From JAICLK01 sp963810525 (GTDB lineage: Bacteria > Patescibacteriota > Saccharimonadia > Saccharimonadales > UBA4665), in the NCBI GenBank assembly GCA_963810525.1, contig CAWENB010000006.1, forward strand, positions 95,396 to 159,395: DNA of 64,000 nucleotides, in the 5' to 3' direction. Below are positions 27,308 through 35,929 of the stretch, one piece after another; the first letter of the stretch is position 1, and each line of letters starts with the position of its first letter. A model generated the notes under the pieces. The model saw only the letters and a program-made list of their open reading frames with translations. It made no database searches and had not been told where the DNA came from. Made by a program: the position numbers and the translations under genes.

Positions 27308-27336
27308 TTGCTATATATCTAACTTAGATATATAGT
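27308..27336 (+). promoter_or_regulatory. padR promoter with a perfect 25-bp palindromic operator
   Basis: TTGCTA (27308-27313), 17 bases, TATAGT (27331-27336), then ATG eight bases later. The palindrome has arms CTATATATCTAA (27311-27322) and TTAGATATATAG (27324-27335) around one C. It fills the promoter exactly, so repressor binding excludes polymerase. Autoregulation by PadR is the natural reading. Confidence 0.8.
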
Positions 27337-27344
27337 GAGTATGT

Positions 27345-27683
27345 ATGCGCAAACAATACAACCAACTGCCGCAAGTCGCCTTCAGTATTTTGCTGGCGTT
27401 GTCGCTTAAGCCCCGGCATGGATATGAAATTATGCAGCAGGTGCGTGTTGATTCAAACGACAAAATAAAGCTTGGTCCCGGAGCGCTCTACACAAGCATA
27501 AAGCAGTTACACGAACGGCGGTTGATCGAGGAAGTTGCCGACTCGACAGACTCTCGCCGTCGCTATTACCGGATTACCGACCAGGGACGTTTGACGCTTA
27601 GGGCCGAACTTGATTATTACGAAGCAACGATTAAGCTTGCGCGCGAACGCCAGGCGTTTCAGGCGGGAATTTACTATGGTTAG
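27345..27683 (+). CDS. PadR-family transcriptional regulator
   Basis: A 112-residue winged-helix protein: AFSILLALSLKPRHGYEIMQ, KLGPGALYTSIKQLHERRLI and DSRRRYYRITDQGR are the classic PadR helix, recognition-helix and wing motifs. It has a short C-terminal dimerisation helix. PadR proteins repress the adjacent membrane protein or efflux gene and themselves. The stop overlaps the start of the downstream membrane-protein gene by eight bases. A perfect palindromic operator lies in its promoter. Confidence 0.92.
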   Translation: MRKQYNQLPQVAFSILLALSLKPRHGYEIMQQVRVDSNDKIKLGPGALYTSIKQLHERRLIEEVADSTDSRRRYYRITDQGRLTLRAELDYYEATIKLARERQAFQAGIYYG

Positions 27684-28187
27684 ACGTTTTCCGATTTATA
27701 CCCGGCTTCTGGGGCTTTATCCCAAGCCGTACCGCCAAAAGTACACCCGACAGATGACGCAAACACTAGCCGATATGCTTGATGACGCTCCGTCAGGTGC
27801 GGCACGAAAGTCAGTGTGGCTCCGTACTGCCATAGATCTGCCGGTCAGTCTTACCCGGCAGCACATACTTTATTTGGGCGAAGGTCTGACGCATGCACCC
27901 GGTTATGTACGGCGCAACAGCTTGATCGGGTTGGCGCTGCTGGCGCCGTTCTTCGTCCTAGTGACGGCAAACTCGATTCTGGATCGGCGTTTGTTTACCT
28001 CGTTCTTTTGGCATGTGTGGGTACTGTTCGCCTGGATCATCGTGCTCCCGGGCATGGCTTTTATACTCAGCGGAATAACGGGCTTAATAACAAAAACTGG
28101 TTGCTGCTAGCGCTTTAAGACGGACAGATTTCTTTGTCATTGTTTTCGTTATTCTTGTAAGTACCAACTAAACAAGGAGTAACGAAG

Positions 28188-29162
28188 ATGACTCGAAAGA
28201 GCTGTCCGTCTTGCTATTGTACCAACGTAAAGAAAAACGGTGTGAGGAACGGTCTACAGCGCTACGTCTGTCGTACCTGCCGTCGGTCATGGAGCAGTAA
28301 AGGCCGCCCTGGCCGTAAGCGAGCTACCCTATGGCACCAGTATGCCTTTGACGGTCGTACCGTGAACAGCTTGGCTAAAGAATACCGGAAAAGTACCGGT
28401 TGCATCCGCGCTCAACTCAATGGCTACAGCCCGCCACGCATCATCCAGAAACCGCGTACCGTAGCCGTCATAATGGATGTTACCTACTTTGGGGACTGGG
28501 GCCTCCTGGTTGTTATTGACCCATATGCAGTGGCGACGCTTGGTGAGAATACGGTGCTGTATTACGCCACGGTAGACGGGACAGAACGCACCGTAGATTA
28601 TGAGGTTGCAACAGATACGATTGAAGCAATGGGCTACAGTATCCTGGCGGTCACCATTGACGGCAGACGAGGCGTACGGACTATGCTGGAGGGCAAAGGC
28701 ATACCGGTCCAGCATTGCCAGTTTCACCAGCTTATGACCATCACTCAATGTCTGACCAAGAAGCCACGACTGACGCAAAATATTGAGTTACGAGCGCTTG
28801 CCTTAACGCTCGCTCGGACAGACGAACTAACGTTTGAGGATGCACTCGCTGGTTGGTACAAGAAACATGGGGCATGGCTCAAGGAGCGTGATCCGGTCAC
28901 CAAAAGATATGCCCATGAGCGTACCAGAAGAGCTTATTTTTCCTTGTGTCGCAACCTACCATATCTGTTCACCTACCAAGCCGATTACATACAGGAAAGT
29001 GGCATACGAGTAGCCAACACAACGAGCCCATTAGACGGAAGATTCGGCGTCTGGAAAGACAAGCTCATACCCCACCGTGGAGCCTCAAAACAACGAATAA
29101 TTACGATCCTCTGGAGTTTCTTCTGGCTTAATAACAAAAACTGGTTGCTGCTAGCGCTTTAA
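28188..29162 (+). CDS. Transposase of the outer copy, C-terminus altered by nested insertion
   Basis: Same transposase as the other four copies up to WSFF (residue ~312), where the inner element begins. The last five residues (SRKTD) are replaced by a 13-residue tail read from the inner element's left end. The Zn-ribbon and D97/D158/D283 region are intact, so it could still be active, but the element's right end is separated by 1.1 kb. Confidence 0.9.
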   Translation: MTRKSCPSCYCTNVKKNGVRNGLQRYVCRTCRRSWSSKGRPGRKRATLWHQYAFDGRTVNSLAKEYRKSTGCIRAQLNGYSPPRIIQKPRTVAVIMDVTYFGDWGLLVVIDPYAVATLGENTVLYYATVDGTERTVDYEVATDTIEAMGYSILAVTIDGRRGVRTMLEGKGIPVQHCQFHQLMTITQCLTKKPRLTQNIELRALALTLARTDELTFEDALAGWYKKHGAWLKERDPVTKRYAHERTRRAYFSLCRNLPYLFTYQADYIQESGIRVANTTSPLDGRFGVWKDKLIPHRGASKQRIITILWSFFWLNNKNWLLLAL

Positions 29163-30213
29163 GACGGACAGATTTCTTTGTCATTGTTTTCGTTATTCTT
29201 GTAAGTACCAACTAAACAAGGAGTAACGAAGATGACTCGAAAGAGCTGTCCGTCTTGCTATTGTACCAACGTAAAGAAAAACGGTGTGAGGAACGGTCTA
29301 CAGCGCTACGTCTGTCGTACCTGCCGTCGGTCATGGAGCAGTAAAGGCCGCCCTGGCCGTAAGCGAGCTACCCTATGGCACCAGTATGCCTTTGACGGTC
29401 GTACCGTGAACAGCTTGGCTAAAGAATACCGGAAAAGTACCGGTTGCATCCGCGCTCAACTCAATGGCTACAGCCCGCCACGCATCATCCAGAAACCGCG
29501 TACCGTAGCCGTCATAATGGATGTTACCTACTTTGGGGACTGGGGCCTCCTGGTTGTTATTGACCCATATGCAGTGGCGACGCTTGGTGAGAATACGGTG
29601 CTGTATTACGCCACGGTAGACGGGACAGAACGCACCGTAGATTATGAGGTTGCAACAGATACGATTGAAGCAATGGGCTACAGTATCCTGGCGGTCACCA
29701 TTGACGGCAGACGAGGCGTACGGACTATGCTGGAGGGCAAAGGCATACCGGTCCAGCATTGCCAGTTTCACCAGCTTATGACCATCACTCAATGTCTGAC
29801 CAAGAAGCCACGACTGACGCAAAATATTGAGTTACGAGCGCTTGCCTTAACGCTCGCTCGGACAGACGAACTAACGTTTGAGGATGCACTCGCTGGTTGG
29901 TACAAGAAACATGGGGCATGGCTCAAGGAGCGTGATCCGGTCACCAAAAGATATGCCCATGAGCGTACCAGAAGAGCTTATTTTTCCTTGTGTCGCAACC
30001 TACCATATCTGTTCACCTACCAAGCCGATTACATACAGGAAAGTGGCATACGAGTAGCCAACACAACGAGCCCATTAGACGGAAGATTCGGCGTCTGGAA
30101 AGACAAGCTCATACCCCACCGTGGAGCCTCAAAACAACGAATAATTACGATCCTCTGGAGTTTCTTCTCTAGAAAAACAGATTAGAGTAGACACCAGAAT
30201 TTGGTGTTAAGCC
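29125..30213 (+). mobile_element. IS256-like element, inner copy (1089 bp)
   Basis: Complete element inserted 54 bases from the right end of the outer copy, in the same orientation. It is flanked by the 8-bp repeat tttcttct (29117-29124 and 30214-30221). The repeat is native sequence of the outer element, which proves the order of events. Confidence 0.95.
29232..30185 (+). CDS. IS256-like transposase, Zn-ribbon variant
   Basis: A 317-residue transposase. Residues 6-31 form a Cys4 zinc ribbon (CPSC...CRTC). The RNase H-like core has VIMDVTYFG (D97), VTIDGRRG (D158) and the CxxH insert motif QHCQFH (177-180). The position normally filled by the catalytic Glu in the TTxxLEG block reads TTSPLDG (D283), followed by KDKLIPHRG. 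An ATG with an AAGGAG site 10 bases upstream fixes the start. It mediates cut-and-copy transposition with 8-bp target duplications. Confidence 0.92.
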   Translation: MTRKSCPSCYCTNVKKNGVRNGLQRYVCRTCRRSWSSKGRPGRKRATLWHQYAFDGRTVNSLAKEYRKSTGCIRAQLNGYSPPRIIQKPRTVAVIMDVTYFGDWGLLVVIDPYAVATLGENTVLYYATVDGTERTVDYEVATDTIEAMGYSILAVTIDGRRGVRTMLEGKGIPVQHCQFHQLMTITQCLTKKPRLTQNIELRALALTLARTDELTFEDALAGWYKKHGAWLKERDPVTKRYAHERTRRAYFSLCRNLPYLFTYQADYIQESGIRVANTTSPLDGRFGVWKDKLIPHRGASKQRIITILWSFFSRKTD

Positions 30214-30663
30214 TTTCTTCTCTAGAAAAACAGATTAGAGTAGACACCAGAATTTGGTGTTAAGCCGAATAACGTATGTACGCTGGGTCGCGGACCGGCA
30301 CCGGACCACCGGCCGGCCGCTCCGATCCATCATATTTGATGTTCATCGCAGCTGGCCGTTGATCGGCGTGATACTGATTGGTTTTGGAATTTTATTTTTG
30401 GTATACGCTCACGACAGTGTGCATTGCGTGGTCGGCAATCCGGTCCGCGAAGTTCAGCACGCCCGCCAAACCTGGCAGTGCGTACGTTCCGGAACGTTCG
30501 GCGGATAATAGCGCGACTTGCCCGATACGACACCCCGCGATTGGCCGGGTAGGGATCCTTGGCCGTGAGTGAAATAGGTGGTGGAGATTGCCCGAGTCGA
30601 AACTGTCGGCAGCTGCCGAAAAATGGTCAAGAGCTGAGTATGATTTTTTGATTGGCGCCCGGC

Positions 30664-31161
30664 TTATTTTTCTATTAGTCGGATGAATGCCTTAGTCAAT
30701 AACCGGTGACGTGAACCGCTATCGACCAATATGGTGGTCATGCCCGCACGATTGGCGCCAAAAATATCATTGATAATACGGTCGCCAACCATGGCAATAT
30801 GCTGTGTTGGTTCCTCCGCGGTTTGGAGTACCCGGCGATAAAAAGAAGCGAAGGGTTTCATGGAAACGCCGCGCGCAGATACCGAACTAACATCCAGCTG
30901 TTCGGTAATAGCTGAAATTGGCCGGCGGGTATTCGTGGCAATGAGTATCGTGAAGCCGGCACGGCGAACCGACAACAGAAAATCGTGATAGTCATTATGT
31001 ATTTGACTTGAGCGGCGATATACCAAGGTATTATCGAGATCAAAAACCAGGCAAGTGATACCGGCGGATTTCAGCGCAGCCAGGTCAATGTCAAGAATCG
31101 TTGCCGCATAGTAGTCGGGCCACCACTTCGAAACACGATTGATTTTTATCATAGCGGTCAT
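30664..31161 (-). CDS. YqeG-type HAD-IIIA phosphatase
   Basis: A 165-residue HAD hydrolase: motif I FDLDNTLVYRR, motif II IATNTRR, motif III Lys in SMKPFASFYRR and motif IV VGDRIINDIFGANRAGM. Domain length and the N-terminal KWWPDYYA.. segment match the YqeG/GEP4 subfamily, which dephosphorylates phospholipid or nucleotide phosphates (GEP4 is a PGP phosphatase). It is divergently transcribed from a lipid-kinase gene 36 bases away, which supports a link to membrane lipids. Confidence 0.87.
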   Translation of the reverse strand: MTAMIKINRVSKWWPDYYAATILDIDLAALKSAGITCLVFDLDNTLVYRRSSQIHNDYHDFLLSVRRAGFTILIATNTRRPISAITEQLDVSSVSARGVSMKPFASFYRRVLQTAEEPTQHIAMVGDRIINDIFGANRAGMTTILVDSGSRHRLLTKAFIRLIEK

Positions 31162-31197
31162 AGCATAACCAATTATACTGGTTTAAGGAGGTAAGGT

Positions 31198-32538
31198 ATG
31201 AGGCTTGGCCTATTCTGGCAATTCGTCGCGATACTGTTGGCGGTAATGTACGGGATACTGGCGTTTCTGCTAGTTCGTCTGGTACTGCGGAATCCGATCT
31301 TTACGCTGCTTTTTTTCGCGGCGGTCGTGCTAGTCGGGTATGCGTTATGGGAGGAACTGGGCGGCGAAAGAAGACACGTACTCAAAGCCAGACTCTATCT
31401 TATAATCGGTCTGTTAATTATTGCTGCCGAAATTATTTACTTTTTCACCTCAGTTGCAAGCCTGCTCGAGACGGCAGGGTTTTTATTATTGAGCGCTGCG
31501 TATGTGTTGATATTCGGAAAATTGCTGGAGGCGTACTGGCAATCAAAACGCCGCTACGCCGAAGCGACGTTAGCAACGGCGCACTTCAAGAAACCGTATC
31601 TTATTGTCAACCCGAAATCCGGCAATGGCAGGGCAATGAAAGCAAACATACCATTGATCGCAAAACGACAGGGAATCAGGGTGGTAGTTTTACGAAAGGG
31701 CGATGACGTTGAGCGGATTGCCCGCCGGGCGGCAAAAGCCGGCGCGGATGTGCTCGGTATATCCGGTGGCGACGGGAGTATTGGCGCAGTTGTCAAAGTG
31801 GCGCTGGATCTCAAACTGCCGGTCGTGGTATTGCCGGGCGGTACTCGGTGTCATTTCGCGCGCGATATCGGACTTGACCCGGACCGTATTGCCGATGCAC
31901 TTGCCGGGTTTAGCGGCGTGGAACGGCGGATCGATGTCGGCAGTATCAACGGGCGGATATTTATGAACAACGTTTCATTCGGCCTGTACGCCGACATCGT
32001 CGACCATCCCGACTATCGCGACAATAAATTAAAGGTGAGTCGCCAGGTGCTGCAGATGCTCATCAGCGGCGAGAAGGTTCCGTATGATCTGCGATTCCGC
32101 CATGGAAACAAGCAATTCAATAGCGCCATTGTGGTACTGGTTGGCTGTAACGCCTATCAAACCATGAACATGCTGGAGTTGGGCAAGCGAACGAAACTTG
32201 ACGGCGGCGTGCTGCAGGTTACCGCGCTGTTAAGCCTAAATGAAGACTCTTACAAGCGTATTCTGAAAAGTGTCAGCATAGAACGAGTTTCGGGTCGCGC
32301 TGGTTTGCGAGATTTTGAACAGTGGGAAACGTCGTCGTTTCGGATTACCAATGCCCAAGATTCTGCTGTGGCCGGCGTCGACGGTGAGTGCGAAACTTAC
32401 AAAACCCCGGTCGAAGTAAAAATTCTGCCCAAAGCACTCAGCTTGTATGTTCCGGCAGAAGGTGAGCGCAGCAGTTCCGAAAATCCAATCAATTTGATCG
32501 CTCTTTTTAATGTCTGGAACACTATTCGCAGTCGTTAA
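31198..32538 (+). CDS. Diacylglycerol kinase-family protein with N-terminal membrane domain
   Basis: A 446-residue protein. Residues 1-115 form about four membrane helices. From residue ~135 comes the DAGK catalytic domain: YLIVNPKSGNGRA, GISGGDGSIGAVV (nucleotide-binding GGDG) and VVLPGGTRCHFARDIGLD, with a C-terminal beta domain ending near VDGECE. Family members phosphorylate diacylglycerol, sphingoid bases or undecaprenol. A perfect AAGGAGG site precedes ATG 31198. The neighbouring YqeG-type phosphatase suggests shared lipid metabolism. Confidence 0.88.
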   Translation: MRLGLFWQFVAILLAVMYGILAFLLVRLVLRNPIFTLLFFAAVVLVGYALWEELGGERRHVLKARLYLIIGLLIIAAEIIYFFTSVASLLETAGFLLLSAAYVLIFGKLLEAYWQSKRRYAEATLATAHFKKPYLIVNPKSGNGRAMKANIPLIAKRQGIRVVVLRKGDDVERIARRAAKAGADVLGISGGDGSIGAVVKVALDLKLPVVVLPGGTRCHFARDIGLDPDRIADALAGFSGVERRIDVGSINGRIFMNNVSFGLYADIVDHPDYRDNKLKVSRQVLQMLISGEKVPYDLRFRHGNKQFNSAIVVLVGCNAYQTMNMLELGKRTKLDGGVLQVTALLSLNEDSYKRILKSVSIERVSGRAGLRDFEQWETSSFRITNAQDSAVAGVDGECETYKTPVEVKILPKALSLYVPAEGERSSSENPINLIALFNVWNTIRSR

Positions 32539-32732
32539 CCCCGTCGAGTTATGTCCGACGTGCGATAGCTATAGCCTAACTTTTCTCGATGCTAGCGCAG
32601 TATGCCAGCCGGCTAATTATAAGAGGTCAATGAAGTTCCATTATAGCCGGCGGCACAATGGAACGCAGGCGGCCCATTGCGGGAAATTCATAAAAAACGC
32701 CAAAATATTTTAAAAGCCGCTCAATAATTTAA

Positions 32733-32738
32733 TACAAT
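32733..32738 (+). promoter_or_regulatory. -10 box of eda, leaderless
   Basis: TACAAT lies seven bases before the ATG at 32746 and no Shine-Dalgarno is present, so transcription should start at the start codon. Confidence 0.5.
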
Positions 32739-32745
32739 AAGTACT

Positions 32746-33381
32746 ATGTCGAAATTTTCCCATTACTTTCAAGCCATGCCGATTATCGGCGTGCTGAGAG
32801 GAGTTAACGAAGCGCAGCTCAAACCGGTATTGAAAGCTTCGTATGATGCGGGCATCCGGGTCATGGAAATTACTATCAATACGCCCGGTTCGCTGAAACT
32901 TATTTCTCAGGCCGCTACTGCTTATGGTGATACGATGGCGATCGGAGCCGGTACAGTGCTCGGCCGTCGGGACGCCGAAGCCGCTGTGCATGCGGGCGCG
33001 AAATTTATCGTCGCCCCTAATTGTGACGATGATGTTGCCGCCTATTGCCAAAGCAATAATGTCCCGTACATTCCCGGAGCGCTGACCCCCACCGAAATTT
33101 ACCATGCATGGGAGAAGAGCGGCGAAATCGTGAAAGTTTTCCCCGCATCAGTGTTCGGCTCAAACTTCATTGCATCTCTGACCCGTGGCCCGTATGATGC
33201 TGTCAAAATGCTGGTGACCGGCGGAGTGGACATCAGCAACTTGCGTGAGTATCTGGCGGCCGGAGCCTGTGGTGTCGCCGTCGGATCCGGTACCGTCTAT
33301 CGGCCGGAATGGATTGCCGCGCAGAACTGGGATGCGATAACGAACATGCTCAAGCAATACGCTGATGTTTTCGGAAATTAA
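32746..33381 (+). CDS. eda: KDPG/KHG aldolase
   Basis: A 211-residue TIM-barrel aldolase. Visible landmarks: PIIGVLRG, the catalytic Glu in RVMEITINTPG, IGAGTVLGRRDAEAAVHAGA, FIVAPNCDDDV, YIPGALTPTEI and the Schiff-base Lys in IVKVFPAS. It cleaves 2-keto-3-deoxy-6-phosphogluconate to pyruvate and glyceraldehyde-3-phosphate, or similar 2-keto-4-hydroxy acids. Entner-Doudoroff dehydratase (edd) is not in the window. Pyruvate from this step could feed ppsA. Confidence 0.93.
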   Translation: MSKFSHYFQAMPIIGVLRGVNEAQLKPVLKASYDAGIRVMEITINTPGSLKLISQAATAYGDTMAIGAGTVLGRRDAEAAVHAGAKFIVAPNCDDDVAAYCQSNNVPYIPGALTPTEIYHAWEKSGEIVKVFPASVFGSNFIASLTRGPYDAVKMLVTGGVDISNLREYLAAGACGVAVGSGTVYRPEWIAAQNWDAITNMLKQYADVFGN

Positions 33382-33513
33382 CGTTATTAGTTTATGAGCT
33401 CACGCGGTAGTTGCAGAAACTGGCTGTTTGCAATAATAGTGTCGTAATATTATAAACCGTTGGTATCCTGCTCGTAGGCCCCAAGCGGGACAGTTGCTGT
33501 TCTCTGCGGTATG

Positions 33514-33910
33514 TCACCAGCGCCTCGGTTGGCGCTTATAGCCCAGCACTGCCATGTATCTGCTGTTAAGTTTGTTCTCAACCATTTGCAAGTACCCATC
33601 ACCGCTCTGTGAAATATCCGAACCTTTTCTAATATGCTTCTGGGCTTGACTGTTATAGTTCTCGATACTACCTTTCTCCCAGCTGCTGTACGGATGACAG
33701 AAGTAAAGCTTCACGCCTAATGCCTGATCGAGTTGGGCATGGTGTAGCCACAAGAGGTCGTTGTCAGTGCTAATGCTCTGCATCTCGGGATATAACCCTA
33801 TAGCCGTTTTACCCCAGTGGGCTGCGACTAGTTCATTCACTTGCCCCGTTATCGCAAATAACAGATTGAAAAAGTGTGTAGGTCTGTCCCCTCGTTGACA
33901 TATCCATGTG
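33514..33910 (-). pseudogene. IS30-family transposase fragment
   Basis: The minus-strand frame encodes a C-terminal transposase piece: STDNDLLWLHHAQL (degraded DNGxEF motif), YFCHPYSSWEKGSIENYNSQ (the conserved PYSSWERGxxEN block carrying the catalytic Glu) and HIRKGSD. The N-terminal two-thirds are missing, because the frame runs into the left end of an IS256-like element at 33911. It is dead. Confidence 0.8.
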
Positions 33911-34999
33911 GGCTTAACACCAAATTCTGGTGTCTACTCTAATCTGTTTTTCTAGAGAAGAAACTCCAGAGGATCGTAATTATTCGTTGTTTTGAGGCTC
34001 CACGGTGGGGTATGAGCTTGTCTTTCCAGACGCCGAATCTTCCGTCTAATGGGCTCGTTGTGTTGGCTACTCGTATGCCACTTTCCTGTATGTAATCGGC
34101 TTGGTAGGTGAACAGATATGGTAGGTTGCGACACAAGGAAAAATAAGCTCTTCTGGTACGCTCATGGGCATATCTTTTGGTGACCGGATCACGCTCCTTG
34201 AGCCATGCCCCATGTTTCTTGTACCAACCAGCGAGTGCATCCTCAAACGTTAGTTCGTCTGTCCGAGCGAGCGTTAAGGCAAGCGCTCGTAACTCAATAT
34301 TTTGCGTCAGTCGTGGCTTCTTGGTCAGACATTGAGTGATGGTCATAAGCTGGTGAAACTGGCAATGCTGGACCGGTATGCCTTTGCCCTCCAGCATAGT
34401 CCGTACGCCTCGTCTGCCGTCAATGGTGACCGCCAGGATACTGTAGCCCATTGCTTCAATCGTATCTGTTGCAACCTCATAATCTACGGTGCGTTCTGTC
34501 CCGTCTACCGTGGCGTAATACAGCACCGTATTCTCACCAAGCGTCGCCACTGCATATGGGTCAATAACAACCAGGAGGCCCCAGTCCCCAAAGTAGGTAA
34601 CATCCATTATGACGGCTACGGTACGCGGTTTCTGGATGATGCGTGGCGGGCTGTAGCCATTGAGTTGAGCGCGGATGCAACCGGTACTTTTCCGGTATTC
34701 TTTAGCCAAGCTGTTCACGGTACGACCGTCAAAGGCATACTGGTGCCATAGGGTAGCTCGCTTACGGCCAGGGCGGCCTTTACTGCTCCATGACCGACGG
34801 CAGGTACGACAGACGTAGCGCTGTAGACCGTTCCTCACACCGTTTTTCTTTACGTTGGTACAATAGCAAGACGGACAGCTCTTTCGAGTCATCTTCGTTA
34901 CTCCTTGTTTAGTTGGTACTTACAAGAATAACGAAAACAATGACAAAGAAATCTGTCCGTCTTAAAGCGCTAGCAGCAACCAGTTTTTGTTATTAAGCC
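33911..34999 (-). mobile_element. IS256-like element, copy 3 (1089 bp), no target duplication
   Basis: Full-length element in minus orientation with both terminal repeats intact. The eight bases on its left (tccatgtg) and right (tccggatc) differ. The left flank is an IS30 fragment and the right flank the middle of an MMPL gene, so the two flanks were not originally adjacent. This is best explained by a deletion or rearrangement through two copies. Confidence 0.93.
33939..34892 (-). CDS. IS256-like transposase (copy 3)
   Basis: Identical in sequence to the inner-copy transposase at 29232-30185: 317 residues, N-terminal Cys4 zinc ribbon, D97, D158 and D283 at the catalytic positions. It is complete, with its AAGGAG site, so it should be expressible. 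See the element entry for the unusual flanks. Confidence 0.92.
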   Translation of the reverse strand: MTRKSCPSCYCTNVKKNGVRNGLQRYVCRTCRRSWSSKGRPGRKRATLWHQYAFDGRTVNSLAKEYRKSTGCIRAQLNGYSPPRIIQKPRTVAVIMDVTYFGDWGLLVVIDPYAVATLGENTVLYYATVDGTERTVDYEVATDTIEAMGYSILAVTIDGRRGVRTMLEGKGIPVQHCQFHQLMTITQCLTKKPRLTQNIELRALALTLARTDELTFEDALAGWYKKHGAWLKERDPVTKRYAHERTRRAYFSLCRNLPYLFTYQADYIQESGIRVANTTSPLDGRFGVWKDKLIPHRGASKQRIITILWSFFSRKTD

Positions 35000-35749
35000 T
35001 CCGGATCGTATACGTCAATTACGGTGTATCAAACGTCGCCTCCCCAGTCAGCTGCCGCCCGGCAGTTGGTGCAACGGATCAGGAATACTCCCGTGCCAAG
35101 CGGTTACTCGGCGGTAACCGGCGGAATCAGCGCCCAGCTGGTCGACCTGCTGCATAGTTTGCGGACGCATCTGCCGGCAGCGCTGCTCATTATATGTTCG
35201 GCGACATTCCTGCTGGTCTTTTTGCTTACGGGTAGCGTCGTTTTGCCGGTGAAGGCGATAGTTCTTGACTTATTGTCGCTCTGCACCGCGCTTGGAGTTA
35301 TTGCTTGGACATTTCAGTACCATCATCTCACCTCGGTCGTACCGCTTACGTCGCTCGGCTCTATCGACGCCACGTCTACGGTTCTGATTTTTACAATCGC
35401 CTTCGGATTATCGGCGGATTACGAATTCTTTTTACTCTCACGTGTTAAAGAAGAATACGAAGCCTCGGGCGATAATACCCATGCCGTGGCGTACGGTGTA
35501 CAGCGTACAGCCGGCATAATTACGGCAGCGGCACTGCTGTTCGTGTCGGTTATCGGGTTGTTCATGACAAGCAAAGTCTCATTACTGCAGCAGATCGGGC
35601 TCGGCTTAAGCGCGGCGGTCATTATCGATGCGACCTTCGTCCGCCTGATACTGGTAGCGGCCACCATGCGTATACTTGGAAGATTCAACTGGTGGGCTCC
35701 CCGGCCGTTACGCTTCGTGTATCAAAAAATCGGGTCTAGGCTTCATTGA
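35000..35749 (+). pseudogene. C-terminal part of an MMPL-family transporter, 5' end lost at the IS
   Basis: The frame is open right from the IS edge (SGSYTSITVYQTSPPQSAAA...) and encodes 249 residues: the end of the periplasmic domain (YSAVTGGISAQLVDL) and five or six membrane helices, with the MMPL signature FTIAFGLSADYEFFLLSRVKEEYEASG. RND/MMPL exporters are 700 residues or more, so about two-thirds is missing. An internal GTG at 35024 exists, but the product could not function. Confidence 0.88.
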
Positions 35750-35929
35750 CGCCACGTGGCAATAGTTTCTCATTTAATTTGTAAAAACCGATGAAGAGCC
35801 AGAGCTCTATATACTGGCCAAATCCTGCGGTTGAAGCCGGGCGGATTAGACCGGGCTTACTCATTTGAAGTTTTATATGTTTACGATTATGCTAAGAACT
35901 GTTAAAGAAAATAATAGAGAGGGCTATAT

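Larger units (their letters stand above)
28081..30266 (+). mobile_element. IS256-like (IS1249-group) element, outer copy, interrupted by a second copy
   Basis: The element has ends GGCTTAATAAC... and ...GGTGTTAAGCC, imperfect inverted repeats with 16 of the first 20 bases matching. It is flanked by the 8-bp direct repeat gaataacg (28073-28080 and 30267-30274). The span of 2186 bases equals two 1089-bp elements plus one 8-bp duplication, because an identical copy sits inside its right end. An 8-bp duplication is the IS256-family norm. Confidence 0.93.
27676..30508 (+). pseudogene. PadR-coupled membrane protein, split by nested insertion sequences
   Basis: The gene starts at ATG 27676 inside padR and reads MVRRFPIYTRLLGLYPKPYR..., with a membrane helix, to ..AFILSGIT at 28080. 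It resumes at 30275 after the insertions with YVRWVADRHRTTGRPLRS, a further helix and a Cys-containing tail, ending at TAA 30508. Removing the element and one 8-bp duplication (gaataacg) restores one frame of ~210 residues. PadR-associated proteins of this type have a short cytoplasmic prefix (YPKxYRxxY) and several helices; function is unknown. The ancestral gene was probably intact until recently. Confidence 0.8.

Noticed and set aside
28329..28778. 149-residue ORF antisense to each transposase
   Set aside because: It repeats in every IS copy only because the element is identical. No ribosome binding site or family; it is a shadow of the transposase frame.
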